Assembly (NCBI RefSeq): GCF_025787225.1
Contig: NZ_CP090958.1
Span: 2,838,550 to 2,902,549 of the forward strand
DNA length: 64,000 nucleotides
Source of the DNA: Saxibacter everestensis
GTDB taxonomy: Bacteria; Actinomycetota; Actinomycetes; Actinomycetales; Brevibacteriaceae
Reading direction: 5' to 3'
Of this stretch, positions 1 to 9,137 are shown piece after piece. Below the pieces are notes generated by a model. That model was not told the DNA's origin and made no database searches. It worked only from the letters and a program-made list of their open reading frames with translations. Each line of letters begins with the position of its first letter. Within the stretch, counting starts at the first letter, position 1. A program made the position numbers and the translations under genes.

Positions 1-25
1 CCGGTTCATAACGAGTGGGGGCATC

Positions 26-1216
26 ATGCAGGACCTGCCGCAGCTCAAACTACAGACGCTTGACCGCTGGCGGGAACTGGTTCAGGACCTGCAAGGCGAC
101 ATCGGCAGATTGCTGGACACGTTCCTGGAATCCCTTGCCGACAACAGCCCCTACACCTCCGGTCTGGTCACTCCCGAAGACATCACCGAGAGCGGCGTCC
201 ACTCGTTCCAGCTGCTGCTGGCCGCGCTGCTGAGCGACGATGAGGTGCCGGATTTCGGCGTGCTGCCGACCCAGCTCGGGCGTCGCCGGGCGCGCCAGGG
301 GGTACCGGCGGAGAACCTGGTGGCGGCAGTCCGTCTGGACTTCAAGATCATTTGGGCATCCCTGCTGCGCAGAGCGACAACTGATGACATGCCCGTGCTG
401 TCGGTGCACGTCGAGCGGGTCTGGCAGGTTGTCGACGAATACGCCCGGCAGGTGCAGCACAGCTACCTCACGGAACGCGCCATCATGGCCCAGGAAGAGC
501 GAAGCCAGCAGGAGCGCTACGTCGCTCTGCTCTTCGGCAGCCAGGGCCGGCTGCCGGAACAGCTTCGGCAGATCGCCTTGTCACTCAAGGTCGACAGCTT
601 TAGCGATTTCCGAGTGTGTGCGGCCTCCGGCCCTGCTGCGACGTCACTGCGTCACGCCGCGCATCTGGCGGCGGAGCGTGGTCAGTCCTGCTACGTCCAC
701 GAACAGGGCGTGTGCACCGTGGCGTTCTGGCCGGTGACCAACCGTCCCGGCGGCCCGGGACGTTCCAATCAGGACCGGTTTGGGACTCTCGATGAGCGGA
801 TCCCGGGGCTGGCGCAGGTGGCATGTGCCGACATCCCCGTCGTTCGGGGACTGGCGGCGGTTCCCGCTGCCGCCGAGCAGGCCGCCGAACTGCTGCCGCT
901 GTTGACGCCGGAGGACCGCGGGCCGCGGCAGTTGCGATCTCTGTGGCAGCGCGTCGCGAAGCGGCGACTGGACGATGTCGGAAACCTCAGCTCGCTCATC
1001 CTGGGCGGCCTTGATACCTGTACCGGAGACGAGCGGGAAAGGCTGATCGAAACAGTGCGTGCCTATCTGAGATTCGGGAACATCGCCGAAACCGCCCAGG
1101 CTTCGTACTGTCACCGCAACACGGTGCTGAACAGGCTGCGGCGCTTCGAGGACCTCACCGATATCAATGTGACGGTGCCGAACGAAGCGGCTCTGGCCGT
1201 TGTGCTGCTCAGCTGA
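26..1216 (+). CDS. PucR/CdaR-type helix-turn-helix transcriptional regulator
   Basis: A 396-residue regulator. The last ~50 residues carry the PucR-type HTH (around YCHRNTVLNRLRRFEDLTD) that ends this family, following a long helical N-terminal half (about 1-170) and a central region (about 180-300) without an obvious catalytic motif. A G-rich stretch a few bases before the ATG can serve as ribosome binding site. Such proteins usually activate neighbouring catabolic genes. The partner on the far side lies outside the window; the next gene downstream converges on it, so its target cannot be told from here. The family call is firm, the ligand unknown. Confidence 0.85.
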   Translation: MQDLPQLKLQTLDRWRELVQDLQGDIGRLLDTFLESLADNSPYTSGLVTPEDITESGVHSFQLLLAALLSDDEVPDFGVLPTQLGRRRARQGVPAENLVAAVRLDFKIIWASLLRRATTDDMPVLSVHVERVWQVVDEYARQVQHSYLTERAIMAQEERSQQERYVALLFGSQGRLPEQLRQIALSLKVDSFSDFRVCAASGPAATSLRHAAHLAAERGQSCYVHEQGVCTVAFWPVTNRPGGPGRSNQDRFGTLDERIPGLAQVACADIPVVRGLAAVPAAAEQAAELLPLLTPEDRGPRQLRSLWQRVAKRRLDDVGNLSSLILGGLDTCTGDERERLIETVRAYLRFGNIAETAQASYCHRNTVLNRLRRFEDLTDINVTVPNEAALAVVLLS

Positions 1217-1223
1217 ATGAGGC

Positions 1224-1240
1224 GGCCCGCGGCGCGGGCC
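1224..1240. terminator. GC-rich hairpin between convergent genes
   Basis: GGCCCGC (1224-1230) and GCGGGCC (1234-1240) form a perfect 7-bp stem with a 3-nt loop in the 34-bp gap between two convergent stop codons. There is no T-run, so it is a candidate bidirectional terminator only. Confidence 0.5.
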
Positions 1241-1250
1241 ACTTACGCTC

Positions 1251-2318
1251 TCACCGAGCCTCGACCGGCGGGTACTTGATCCCGACCTGTTTCCGGACAT
1301 CGTCGAATATCCGGGCGTATAGCTGGGACTCGGCCAGCGGCATCAGATCGCTCTGGGTTTTTCCGGCCCGAACACAGTCGGTCACTTCGCGAAGCTCATA
1401 GACGTAGCCCACGCCGACCGGCTCGAACCTTTCGATCCGGGTATTTCGATCTTGATCGGTGATGTGCAATTCACGGGGGCAGTTCTGCCGTTCGGGCACC
1501 TGAAGGAACCCGCGATCGCAGCCGATCGTGACGCTGCCCGGCCCGTTCGCGGCGAAGGAGCAGCTCAGTTGGGCGTATCCCTGCGGGTAACTGAAGGTCA
1601 TCGAGGTCTGGGTGTCAACATCTCGCCTGGTCAATTGCCCCACGGCATGAACCGAGTCGGGTGCGCCGAAGATGCTGACCGGCCACATTGCGGTGTAGAT
1701 GCCAAGGTCAAGCAAAGCTCCACCGCCCTGTGCAGGATCCCACAGCCGCGAGTCGCCTTCCCGGTCCTCCCGGGCGGCGAAGCCAAGGTTTGCACTGATC
1801 CAGCGTGGGTCGCCGAGCTCGCCGGAGTGGACGATCTGCAGCGCCCTCTGCATTCCCGGGACGAAACGCGACCACAGCGCCTCCATCAGGAAGCGCCTGC
1901 TCTTCTCGGCCAGGTCGACCAGCTGATCCAGTTCGGCGGAATCTATGGTGATTGCCTTCTCGCAGAGCACATGCTTGCCCGCGGCCAGAGCCGCCTTGGC
2001 AATTTCGAAATGCTGACCGTGCGGCGCCGCGATGTAGACCACCTGAATCTCGGGGTCGGCCAGCAACGCCTGGTGGCCGTGATAGCCGCGGTCGAACCCG
2101 AACTCGCTGGCGAACGCGTCGGCTCGTTGCTGGCTTCGGGAGCTGACGCCGACAAGCCGCGCATCGGGAAGCAGCGCCAGGTCCTTCGAAACTGTCCGCG
2201 CGATGTTCCCGGTGGCGACGACACCCCAGCCCAAGGGGTCTCCGGTTGGTGTCAGCGGATCAATGTGCTCCGGCCGGACGGTGAATCGGCCGCCCACCTG
2301 GGTGATCGTGGTGTCCAT
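1251..2318 (-). CDS. Gfo/Idh/MocA-family NAD(P)-dependent oxidoreductase
   Basis: A 355-residue protein with an N-terminal Rossmann fold (GVVATGNIARTV at about 32-43) and the Gfo/Idh C-terminal domain. The usual EKP motif appears as EKA (CEKAITID, around residue 120), which keeps the lysine but loses the proline. Family members oxidise or reduce sugars, polyols and related hydroxyl compounds; the substrate is unknown. It lies 90 bp downstream of the SDR gene in the same orientation, so it may be the last gene of the amine operon or a separate unit. The ATG is chosen because the Rossmann domain follows at normal distance. Confidence 0.85.
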   Translation of the reverse strand: MDTTITQVGGRFTVRPEHIDPLTPTGDPLGWGVVATGNIARTVSKDLALLPDARLVGVSSRSQQRADAFASEFGFDRGYHGHQALLADPEIQVVYIAAPHGQHFEIAKAALAAGKHVLCEKAITIDSAELDQLVDLAEKSRRFLMEALWSRFVPGMQRALQIVHSGELGDPRWISANLGFAAREDREGDSRLWDPAQGGGALLDLGIYTAMWPVSIFGAPDSVHAVGQLTRRDVDTQTSMTFSYPQGYAQLSCSFAANGPGSVTIGCDRGFLQVPERQNCPRELHITDQDRNTRIERFEPVGVGYVYELREVTDCVRAGKTQSDLMPLAESQLYARIFDDVRKQVGIKYPPVEAR

Positions 2319-2408
2319 GCCATCACTCTAACGGCGGGCCTTATTGTGAATCTTCCTGCGCGGCGGCGACCCCGCTACCGATTGCCCGTGCCAGCACAGC
2401 CGCCGCGG

Positions 2409-3188
2409 CTACATTGGTGTGACATACGCGCCGGAGATTCCGCCATCCACCAGGAACGTCGACGCGGTGATGAACGAGGCATCGTCGCTGGCCAGGAAGG
2501 CGACGGATGCGGCAAGTTCCTCCGGCTCGGCAAATCGTCCGAGCGGCACGTGGACCAGCCGGCGCTGAGCCTGCTCAGGGTCTTTGGCGAACAGTTCCTT
2601 GAGCAGCGGGGTGTTGACGGGGCCAGGACAAAGTGCATTGATCCGGATCCCCTGCCGGGCGAACTCAACGCCGAGCTCGCGACTCATCGCCAGCACGCCG
2701 CCTTTGGAGGCGCTGTAGGAGATCTGTGAGGTGGCGGCGCCCATTACGGCTACGAACGACGCCGTGTTGATAATCGATCCCTTGCCCCGTTCCTGCATGT
2801 ACGGGATCGCATGTTTGCAGCAGTAGTAGATCGAGGTCAGGTTGACCTCCTGCACTCGGCGCCAGGCATCGATCCCGGTGTCCAGGATCGATGCGTCATC
2901 CGGGGGTGAAATTCCCGCGTTATTGAACGCGATGTCGACACTCCCGTACGTTTCCTTCGCAGTGGCGTACATGTTCTTCACGTCGTCCTCGTTCGTCACG
3001 TCGACCTTGACGAACATGCCGCCGACTTCTGCCGCGGCTTCCTGGCCGGATGTCGGGTCGATGTCCGCGATGACGACACGCGCGCCTTCTGCCGCGAAGC
3101 GACGGGCGGTGGCCAAGCCGATGCCGCTGGCACCGCCGGTGATCACGGCGACCCGGCCGGACAGCCGGTTGGAGATAATTTCAGTCAA
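2409..3188 (-). CDS. SDR-family short-chain dehydrogenase
   Basis: A 259-residue classical SDR: cofactor motif GGASGIG (about 18-24), NNAG (89-92), Ser near 144 and the Tyr158-x3-Lys162 pair in YSASK. An acidic residue after the second strand (ADID) suggests NAD preference. The start is TTG, chosen because AAGGAG sits 5 nt upstream and no ATG is available. It begins 27 bp after the aldehyde dehydrogenase, in the same operon. An alcohol dehydrogenase beside an aldehyde dehydrogenase suits stepwise oxidation of a gamma-glutamylated amino alcohol to an acid; that role is inference. The alternative is an unrelated ketoacyl or sugar-alcohol reductase. Confidence 0.88.
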   Translation of the reverse strand: MTEIISNRLSGRVAVITGGASGIGLATARRFAAEGARVVIADIDPTSGQEAAAEVGGMFVKVDVTNEDDVKNMYATAKETYGSVDIAFNNAGISPPDDASILDTGIDAWRRVQEVNLTSIYYCCKHAIPYMQERGKGSIINTASFVAVMGAATSQISYSASKGGVLAMSRELGVEFARQGIRINALCPGPVNTPLLKELFAKDPEQAQRRLVHVPLGRFAEPEELAASVAFLASDDASFITASTFLVDGGISGAYVTPM

Positions 3189-3215
3189 CGTTGCTCCTTG
3201 ATGTTGAGTCCGGGG

Positions 3216-4589
3216 TTACCCGGCAGTCGCTGCCGATGTCGAGATGAAAACGTTCTTTGTTTCGGTGAATGCGGCCAGCGCGTCCGGTCCGAGTTCACGG
3301 CCGAGACCGGACTGCTTGAAGCCTCCGAACGGGGTCGAGTAACGCACCGAGGAATGCGAGTTCACCGAGAGGTTCCCAGCCTCGACGGCACGGGATACCC
3401 GCAGCGCCCGGCCGAGGTTCTCGGTCCAAATCGATCCGGACAGCCCGTAGTTCGTGTCGTTCGCGATGGCGATCGCCTCGGCCTCGTCCTTGAACGGCAC
3501 AACCGAGACAACGGGGCCAAAGATCTCTTCGGCGAAGTCGCGGCTGGAGGTGGAAGTGGGCGTGAGCACCGTCGGTGCGTACCAGAATCCGGGGCCTTCC
3601 GGCGCGGTCCCGCGGAAGGCGACGTTCGCACCATCGACATAGCCGGCGACCGAGCCGCGATGCGCGGCTGAGATCAGCGGACCCATCTCGGTAGCCGGGC
3701 TGGAAGGGTCCCCAACCCGAAAATCTGTCACGGCTTGCTCGAAGTGAGCCATGAACTCGTCATAGGCGCTGGCCTCGACCAAAAGCCGGGAGCGCGAACA
3801 ACAGTCCTGGCCCGAGTTGTCGAAGACTCCGCCCGGAGCCGCTAATGCGGCGGCCTCCAGGTCGGCGTCCGCGAAAACAATATTTGAGTTCTTGCCGCCG
3901 AGCTCCAGCGTTACCCGTTTCACCTGATCGGCACAGCCGGCCATGATCCGTTTGCCAACCGCCGTCGACCCCGTGAAAACCACCTTTCGTACAGCCGGGT
4001 GGGTGACGAAGCGTTCGCCGACGACCGATCCCTTTCCTGGCAGGACCGTGAAGACGCCATCCGGAAGCCCGGCCTCACGGGCCAGTTCCCCGAGCCGGAT
4101 AGCGGTGAGCGGGGTCAATTCCGCGGGCTTAAGCACGACCGTGTTTCCCGCGGCCAGCGCAGGTGCAAATCCCCAGCCGGCAATCGGCATCGGAAAGTTC
4201 CAGGGCACGATAACTCCGACGACGCCCAAGGGCTCCTGAAAGGTGACATTGATTCCGCCGGCCACCGGGATCTGCTTGCCGAAGAGCCGCTCCGGCGCGG
4301 CCGAATAGTAGGTGAGCACGTCCCGGACGTTGGCCGCCTCCCAGCGTGCATTGCCAATGGTGTGGCCCGCGTTGACCACCTCGAGTTGCGCCAGATTCTC
4401 GATGTCTGCGTCGACGGCCGCGGCAAACCGGCGGAGCAGCAGTGCCCGATCGGCCGGCGCAACCTCGCGCCAGGATTCGTATGCGTCCGCCGCAGCCGCG
4501 ACCGCCCGGTCGGTGGCCTCCAGCGAGCTGAGCTCGACCGAGCGGGCAACTTCTTCCGTGGCCGGGTTGATCACGTCGTAGGTCGTCAT
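3216..4589 (-). CDS. NAD(P)-dependent aldehyde dehydrogenase
   Basis: A 457-residue ALDH with the full catalytic set: Asn131 (PWNF), Lys154 (KPAE), Glu229 (LELGGK) and Cys263 in SGQDCCSR. The open frame runs further upstream, but the ATG at 4589 is preferred: it gives a normal family N-terminus (MTTYDVINPATEE) and overlaps the previous stop as ATGA, a sign of translational coupling. Its position between a gamma-glutamyl hydrolase and an SDR dehydrogenase suggests it oxidises a gamma-glutamyl-amino aldehyde to the acid, as PuuC or IpuH-type enzymes do in polyamine and alkylamine pathways. The substrate is inferred. Confidence 0.9.
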   Translation of the reverse strand: MTTYDVINPATEEVARSVELSSLEATDRAVAAAADAYESWREVAPADRALLLRRFAAAVDADIENLAQLEVVNAGHTIGNARWEAANVRDVLTYYSAAPERLFGKQIPVAGGINVTFQEPLGVVGVIVPWNFPMPIAGWGFAPALAAGNTVVLKPAELTPLTAIRLGELAREAGLPDGVFTVLPGKGSVVGERFVTHPAVRKVVFTGSTAVGKRIMAGCADQVKRVTLELGGKNSNIVFADADLEAAALAAPGGVFDNSGQDCCSRSRLLVEASAYDEFMAHFEQAVTDFRVGDPSSPATEMGPLISAAHRGSVAGYVDGANVAFRGTAPEGPGFWYAPTVLTPTSTSSRDFAEEIFGPVVSVVPFKDEAEAIAIANDTNYGLSGSIWTENLGRALRVSRAVEAGNLSVNSHSSVRYSTPFGGFKQSGLGRELGPDALAAFTETKNVFISTSAATAG

Positions 4590-5350
4590 GGTTTCGACAC
4601 CTCCGCTTTCTCCATCTGTTCCTGTACCGCGGCAATGAAGCCCCTGAATAGCCTGTCGTCCTGCGGGTTCTGCTCCGGATGCCACTGCACTCCCAGAACC
4701 CAGCCTGCCCCGATGGTCTCGACCGCCTCGATGATTCCGTTGTCCGCCGACGCCGTAACCCGCAGGCCGTCGGCCAGCCGATCGATCGCCTGATGGTGGT
4801 AGCACGGCGCTGTAGCCGACTCCCCCAACAGATCGCCGGCGATCGAATGCGGTTCGGCGAAAATCTCCACCTCGCCGAACTGGCCGAGCGCTGGTTGGTA
4901 GTTGCTGGCCTCGGGAGCGACATCCGGCAGATGCTGGATAAGTGTCCCGCCGAGCGCAACATTGAGAACCTGCGCGCCACGGCAGATGGCGAAAAGTGGC
5001 AGCCGCCGGTTCAGCGCCGATACGGTCAGCGCGATGTCATGGTCGTCCCGAAACGGCTGGAAGTACGATGTCGGATGCGGTTCCTCGCCGTAGTTGGCGG
5101 GATCGACATCGACGCCGCCCACTATGATCAGGCCGTCGAGCACATCGAGGACGCTAGTATCCGTGCCCACCGGCGGTAAGAGAATCGGCACGCCACCAGC
5201 CGCCGCTACTCCACGGACATACGTGGCGGGCAGCACGACGGCGTCGTCATCCCACACGCCCCACCGGGCCTGCTGCAAGTACGTTGTCAGTCCGATTCGC
5301 GGCCGACGTCGCTTGCCGGACTCTGTATTGGGTGTCGTCTCCACAGTCAT
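4586..5350 (-). CDS. Gamma-glutamyl amide hydrolase, class I glutamine amidotransferase fold (PuuD-like)
   Basis: About 254 residues. The nucleophile Cys lies in FAICRGAQ and the His/Glu pair in QWHPE near the C-terminus, the layout of peptidase C26 / PuuD gamma-glutamyl-GABA hydrolases. The frame extends upstream to 5422, but the domain begins at RRPRIGLTTY and the ATG at 5350 lies 4 bp after the glutamine-synthetase-like stop, so that start is preferred. No good Shine-Dalgarno is visible, consistent with coupled translation. In this operon it would release glutamate from the oxidised gamma-glutamyl intermediate, ending the cycle begun by the ligase next door. Confidence 0.88.
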   Translation of the reverse strand: MTVETTPNTESGKRRRPRIGLTTYLQQARWGVWDDDAVVLPATYVRGVAAAGGVPILLPPVGTDTSVLDVLDGLIIVGGVDVDPANYGEEPHPTSYFQPFRDDHDIALTVSALNRRLPLFAICRGAQVLNVALGGTLIQHLPDVAPEASNYQPALGQFGEVEIFAEPHSIAGDLLGESATAPCYHHQAIDRLADGLRVTASADNGIIEAVETIGAGWVLGVQWHPEQNPQDDRLFRGFIAAVQEQMEKAEVSKP

Positions 5351-5354
5351 CAGA

Positions 5355-6722
5355 TTAGAGCCGTTCAAAACCACGCACGCGCTCCCAGTCGGTGATAGCG
5401 GAGGCAAAAGCGGCGAGTTCAACCCGGGCCGCGTTCACATAGTGATCCACCACGTCACTGCCGAATGCCTCGCGCGCAAGCTCGCTCTTCTCCAGCAGAT
5501 CAGCCGCGTCGCGCAGTGAGGTCGGCAGCCGCTCGGCATCGCCGATATAGGCATTGCCCTCGGTTATCCCCTCCAACGGAAGCCTGTTGTCGATGCCGTG
5601 CAGACCGGCGGCTATCAAGGCGGACACCGCCAGGTATGGGTTGAGGTCTCCGCCGCCGATCCGGCATTCGATTCGCAGCGACGGGCCGTGCCCGACAACG
5701 CGGATCGCGCAGCTTCTATTGTCGATGCCCCAGGCGACCGCGGTCGGCGCGAAGCTGCCTTCCACGAAGCGCTTATACGAATTGATATTGGGGGCGAAGA
5801 AGTAACCGAATTCCTTCAGGCAGGCCAGCTGGCCCGCTATGAAGCTCTCCATCATCTCGGAGAAGCCGTGCTCGCCGTCACCGGCCAGCACTGTCTCGTC
5901 ATCGACGCTGCGCAGACTGAGATGGATATGGCAGGAGTTGCCCTCACGCTCGTTGTACTTCGCCATAAAGGTCAGGCTCTTGCCGTGCTGCGCGGCGATT
6001 TCCTTCGCGCCAGCCTTGTAGATGCTGTGATTGTCGCAGGATGCCAACGCTTCCTCATACCGGAACGTGATTTCGTGCTGTCCGAGGTTGCACTCTCCCT
6101 TCGCGGCCTCGACGTATAGCCCGGCTCCCTCCATGAAGTTGCGGATGTCGCGGAGCAGTGGCTCTACCCTGGCGGTGCCCAGCAGCGAGTAATCGACGTT
6201 GTACTGGTTGGCCGGATTCAGACCGCGATACCCGGATTTCCATGCTTCCTCGTAGGGAGTGTCGAAGACGATGAACTCCAGCTCGGTGCCGGCGTGTGCG
6301 GCAAGGCCACGTTCCAGCAGCCGGGCCAGCTGGGCTTTGAGGATCTGTCGTGGCGAGGCGACCACGTCAGTGCCATCGGGCCACTCCACGTCGCAAATCA
6401 CAAGCGCTGAGCCGGGCTGCCACGGAAGCAGGCGCAGGGTTCCAAGGTCGGGCTTCATCACTAGATCGCCATAACCGTTTGCCCAGGATGACATGGCGTA
6501 ACCATCGACTGTATTCATGTCCACATCGACTGCCAGCAGGTAATTGCAGCCTTCTGCGCCGTGGTGCATTACTTCTTCGATGAAAAACCTGGCGCCGCAG
6601 CGCTTGCCCTGCAACCGGCCCTGCACGTCGGTTATCGCGACGACGACGGTGTCGATCTCGCCGGATTCGACGAGGCCCTTCAGCTTCTCCGGCGTGATCA
6701 TGCCTTTCCGTTCTACCGTCAT
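5355..6722 (-). CDS. Glutamine-synthetase-like gamma-glutamyl-amine ligase (GlnA4/PuuA type)
   Basis: A 455-residue type I glutamine synthetase fold. Visible motifs are the metal/glutamate motif ELEF (about 147-150), NSCHIHLS (about 262-269), the ATP/substrate stretch NSYKRFVEGSFAPTA and the RIECRIGGGDLNPY loop. GGAGAT lies 8 nt before the ATG at 6722; an in-frame TTG just upstream has no such signal. It sits among a permease, a gamma-glutamyl hydrolase, an ALDH and an SDR rather than nitrogen-regulation genes, which argues for gamma-glutamylation of an amine. Streptomyces GlnA4 (ethanolamine), PuuA (putrescine) and IpuC (alkylamines) are known enzymes of this kind. With an ethanolamine-type permease and two oxidation steps, ethanolamine is my first guess. 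Confidence 0.85.
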   Translation of the reverse strand: MTVERKGMITPEKLKGLVESGEIDTVVVAITDVQGRLQGKRCGARFFIEEVMHHGAEGCNYLLAVDVDMNTVDGYAMSSWANGYGDLVMKPDLGTLRLLPWQPGSALVICDVEWPDGTDVVASPRQILKAQLARLLERGLAAHAGTELEFIVFDTPYEEAWKSGYRGLNPANQYNVDYSLLGTARVEPLLRDIRNFMEGAGLYVEAAKGECNLGQHEITFRYEEALASCDNHSIYKAGAKEIAAQHGKSLTFMAKYNEREGNSCHIHLSLRSVDDETVLAGDGEHGFSEMMESFIAGQLACLKEFGYFFAPNINSYKRFVEGSFAPTAVAWGIDNRSCAIRVVGHGPSLRIECRIGGGDLNPYLAVSALIAAGLHGIDNRLPLEGITEGNAYIGDAERLPTSLRDAADLLEKSELAREAFGSDVVDHYVNAARVELAAFASAITDWERVRGFERL

Positions 6723-6771
6723 GAGCAAATCTCCGATCTGGTGGTTGCGTAAATACAGTCGTATCGAGGTT

Positions 6772-8205
6772 TCATTTCAGTTCCGCCTCAGCCTGCTGGA
6801 TCTGGGCGAACTCCTCTTCAGGCGCGGTGGCCACGAGCCTGTGTCGGCTGTAGAACCAGAAGTAGCCGAGTGCCAGAACGAAGATTCCCGCGGTGATCGA
6901 GGCGGCGAGAACGTCGACGAAGAAGGTGGCGACGACGGCGACCGCCGCGAGCACCAGCGCGATCGACGTTGTGACCGTGCCGCCCGGCGTCCGATAGCCG
7001 CGCGGCAGGTTGGGTTCCCGCTTACGGAGCACGATATGCGAGAGGTTCAGCAGAACGTATGACACGGTTGCGCCGAATACCGCAATGTTGATCAGCAGTC
7101 CGCCGTTCTGCGTCGTCGCAGCCAGGATGAAACCGATGGTTCCCGGAACGATAAGCGCCAGATAGGGTGTGCGACGCCTGGACGTTAGCGAAAGCCACCG
7201 TGGCAGGTAACCCGATCGGGAGAGCGCGAACAGCTGGCGGGAATACGCGAAGATGATCGAGAAGAAGCTGGCAACCAGCCCGGCCAGGCCCGCGTAATTG
7301 ACGAAACTGGCGAGCCAGGTGTTGCCACCGTAGGCTATCCGGATCGCTTCCGGCAGTGGGTTGTCAGACTCACTCATAGCTTCCGCGCCCGCGGTCCCTG
7401 GCACCAGCAGCAGCATCAGCGCACCGAAGACCAGCAGAGTGATCATGGCGACGATGATGCCGCGCGGCATGTCCTTTTTGGGATTCGCCGACTCCTCAGC
7501 GGCCAGCGGAACACCTTCCACGGCGAGGAAGAACCAGATGCCGAACACCAGCGCCGCAACCACTCCGGAAAATCCGAACGGCAGGAACTGACTGGCTCCG
7601 GCGGCCGCGGTCGGTTCGATATCAAAAAGTTTCGCCGGGTCGAACTTGGCGATCATGCCGAAGACGAACGCGGCGAGGGCAACGACTGCGATAGCGGTGA
7701 TCACGAACATGACCCGCAGCGCCTCGCCAACACCCCAGATGTGGATGCCTATGAAGATGACGTAACACACCAGGTAGATGACCCACGGCTGGATGCCGCC
7801 GAAAAGCCCCAGTGCCTGAACGTAGCCGCCGATAAAAGTGGCAATGGCGGCGGGCGCAACGGCGTACTCGATCAGAATTGCCATCCCAGTGGCGAAGCCG
7901 CCCAGGGGGCCGAGTGCTCTGCGGGCGAAGCCGTAGCCGGCGCCGGCCGTCGGCAGGGTTGAAGACAGTTCCGCCAGCCCGAACACCATGCAGGTGTACA
8001 TCAGGCCCATCAGCAGGAAGGCGATCAGCAGGCCACCCCAGCCACCCACCGCCAGGCCGAGGTTCCATCCGGAGAAGTCGCCGGAAATCACGTAGGCGAT
8101 GCCGAGTCCTGCTAGCAGTATCCAGCCTGCGGCACCACGTTTCAGCTGACGATCTTTCATGTACTGGTCGTCGACCGACCTGTAGTCCACCCGTTGTTTC
8201 GCCAC
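6772..8205 (-). CDS. APC-family permease, ethanolamine-permease-like
   Basis: A 477-residue inner-membrane transporter with about 12 hydrophobic segments. The first helix contains ISGDFSGWNLGL, close to the motif of the ethanolamine permease branch of the APC superfamily, and TAGAGYGFARRALGP follows as in that group. The GTG at 8205 is preceded by AAAGG about 10 nt upstream; an ATG 15 codons later lacks a ribosome binding site. It is the first gene of the operon, 49 bp before the ligase, and diverges from the FadR-type regulator. It likely brings in the amine that the ligase glutamylates. The exact substrate is inferred from motif and context. Confidence 0.8.
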   Translation of the reverse strand: MAKQRVDYRSVDDQYMKDRQLKRGAAGWILLAGLGIAYVISGDFSGWNLGLAVGGWGGLLIAFLLMGLMYTCMVFGLAELSSTLPTAGAGYGFARRALGPLGGFATGMAILIEYAVAPAAIATFIGGYVQALGLFGGIQPWVIYLVCYVIFIGIHIWGVGEALRVMFVITAIAVVALAAFVFGMIAKFDPAKLFDIEPTAAAGASQFLPFGFSGVVAALVFGIWFFLAVEGVPLAAEESANPKKDMPRGIIVAMITLLVFGALMLLLVPGTAGAEAMSESDNPLPEAIRIAYGGNTWLASFVNYAGLAGLVASFFSIIFAYSRQLFALSRSGYLPRWLSLTSRRRTPYLALIVPGTIGFILAATTQNGGLLINIAVFGATVSYVLLNLSHIVLRKREPNLPRGYRTPGGTVTTSIALVLAAVAVVATFFVDVLAASITAGIFVLALGYFWFYSRHRLVATAPEEEFAQIQQAEAELK

Positions 8206-8396
8206 GCCGAACCCGCCTTTGCAGAGGAACTCAATGGTTTGGTTTCAGTCCATAGGATTCGTTCCAGTGTGCTCGCGTGAACATTTGATGGTCAAGCATA
8301 TTTGCAATACTTCTCGCGGAACGGCCGGAGCAAGGTTCCCCGTCAGCGAACCGAGGGTAGAGTCTGGGACAAGTGATTGGTCCATAAAGGAGCCAT
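8206..8396. promoter_or_regulatory. Divergent promoter region with candidate operator sites
   Basis: This 191-bp gap separates the permease operon from its likely regulator. GTCCATA occurs twice, at 8248-8254 and 8380-8386, one copy near each divergent gene, and GGAC-N9-GTCC (8367-8383) forms a small inverted repeat overlapping the second copy. FadR/GntR proteins bind short palindromes in such positions. No confident -10/-35 pair was seen. Operator assignment is tentative. Confidence 0.35.
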
Positions 8397-9137
8397 ATGG
8401 CAGAGCTTGCAGGACGAGCAACGGCGTATTCAGCCGCACGCGCCGAGTTGGCAACCCTACGACCGGTACGACAGGGCAACGCCTTCGAGGAAACCATCGA
8501 GCGGCTCCTGCAGTCGATCAAACTCGGCACTTTTCGGGTTGGCGACAAGCTGCCACCGGAACGGGAACTTGCCGATCGGCTGCGGGTTTCCCGAGCCACA
8601 TTGCGTGAGGCATTGTCCGAATTGCAGAAGGCCGAATACCTTGAGGTACGCAGGGGACGCTACGGCGGTGCATATGTTGCGCCTCTTCCGAAAGCGTCCG
8701 CTCAGGAACCCCGTCCGGTCGAGCCGTCCGAACTCGAGGATGCGCTGGCCTTCCGCGGCATTATCGAACCTGCCGCAGCCGAACTCGCGGCGAGCATGGA
8801 GCTGAGCGCCTCGTCGAGGCGGCACCTGCAAACATGCCTTATTGAAGTGGGGTCCTCCGGCGAGCACCAGTACCGGCAACTGGATTCTCGCCTGCACTTG
8901 GCTATAGCGGAAGTAACCGGCGTTCCTAGCCTGGTAGCCGCGGTTGCGGACGTCCGCAGCAGAATCAACGATTATCTTGATCGGATCCCGCTGATCGGTG
9001 CCAACCTCGGCAACTCCCAGGAACAGCATGAAGAGATCGTCCGGGCGATACTGGTCGGTGACCCGGCGCAAGCCATGGAAATCAGCAGACGCCACGTCGA
9101 CGGTACGGCGCTGCTGCTTCGAGGCTTCCTCGCTTAG
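8397..9137 (+). CDS. FadR-subfamily GntR transcriptional regulator
   Basis: A 246-residue regulator: winged HTH at about 38-95 (KLPPERELADRLRVSRATLREAL, here interrupted only by residue numbering, is the GntR signature) and an all-helical FCD ligand domain at about 110-240 containing the D..H...H pattern (SRLHLAIAE). AAGGAG lies 5 nt before the ATG. The divergent arrangement with the amine operon suggests it represses or activates that operon in response to a pathway acid or amine. The ligand is unknown. Confidence 0.9.
   Translation: MAELAGRATAYSAARAELATLRPVRQGNAFEETIERLLQSIKLGTFRVGDKLPPERELADRLRVSRATLREALSELQKAEYLEVRRGRYGGAYVAPLPKASAQEPRPVEPSELEDALAFRGIIEPAAAELAASMELSASSRRHLQTCLIEVGSSGEHQYRQLDSRLHLAIAEVTGVPSLVAAVADVRSRINDYLDRIPLIGANLGNSQEQHEEIVRAILVGDPAQAMEISRRHVDGTALLLRGFLA

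Noticed and set aside
1452-2729. A 425-codon plus-strand frame spanning two minus-strand oxidoreductase genes
   Set aside because: It crosses two real genes and their gap; composition is typical of an antisense shadow.
5351-5422. N-terminal extension of the gamma-glutamyl hydrolase to 5422
   Set aside because: It would overlap the ligase gene by 68 bp and adds residues outside the domain; the ATG at 5350 fits better.
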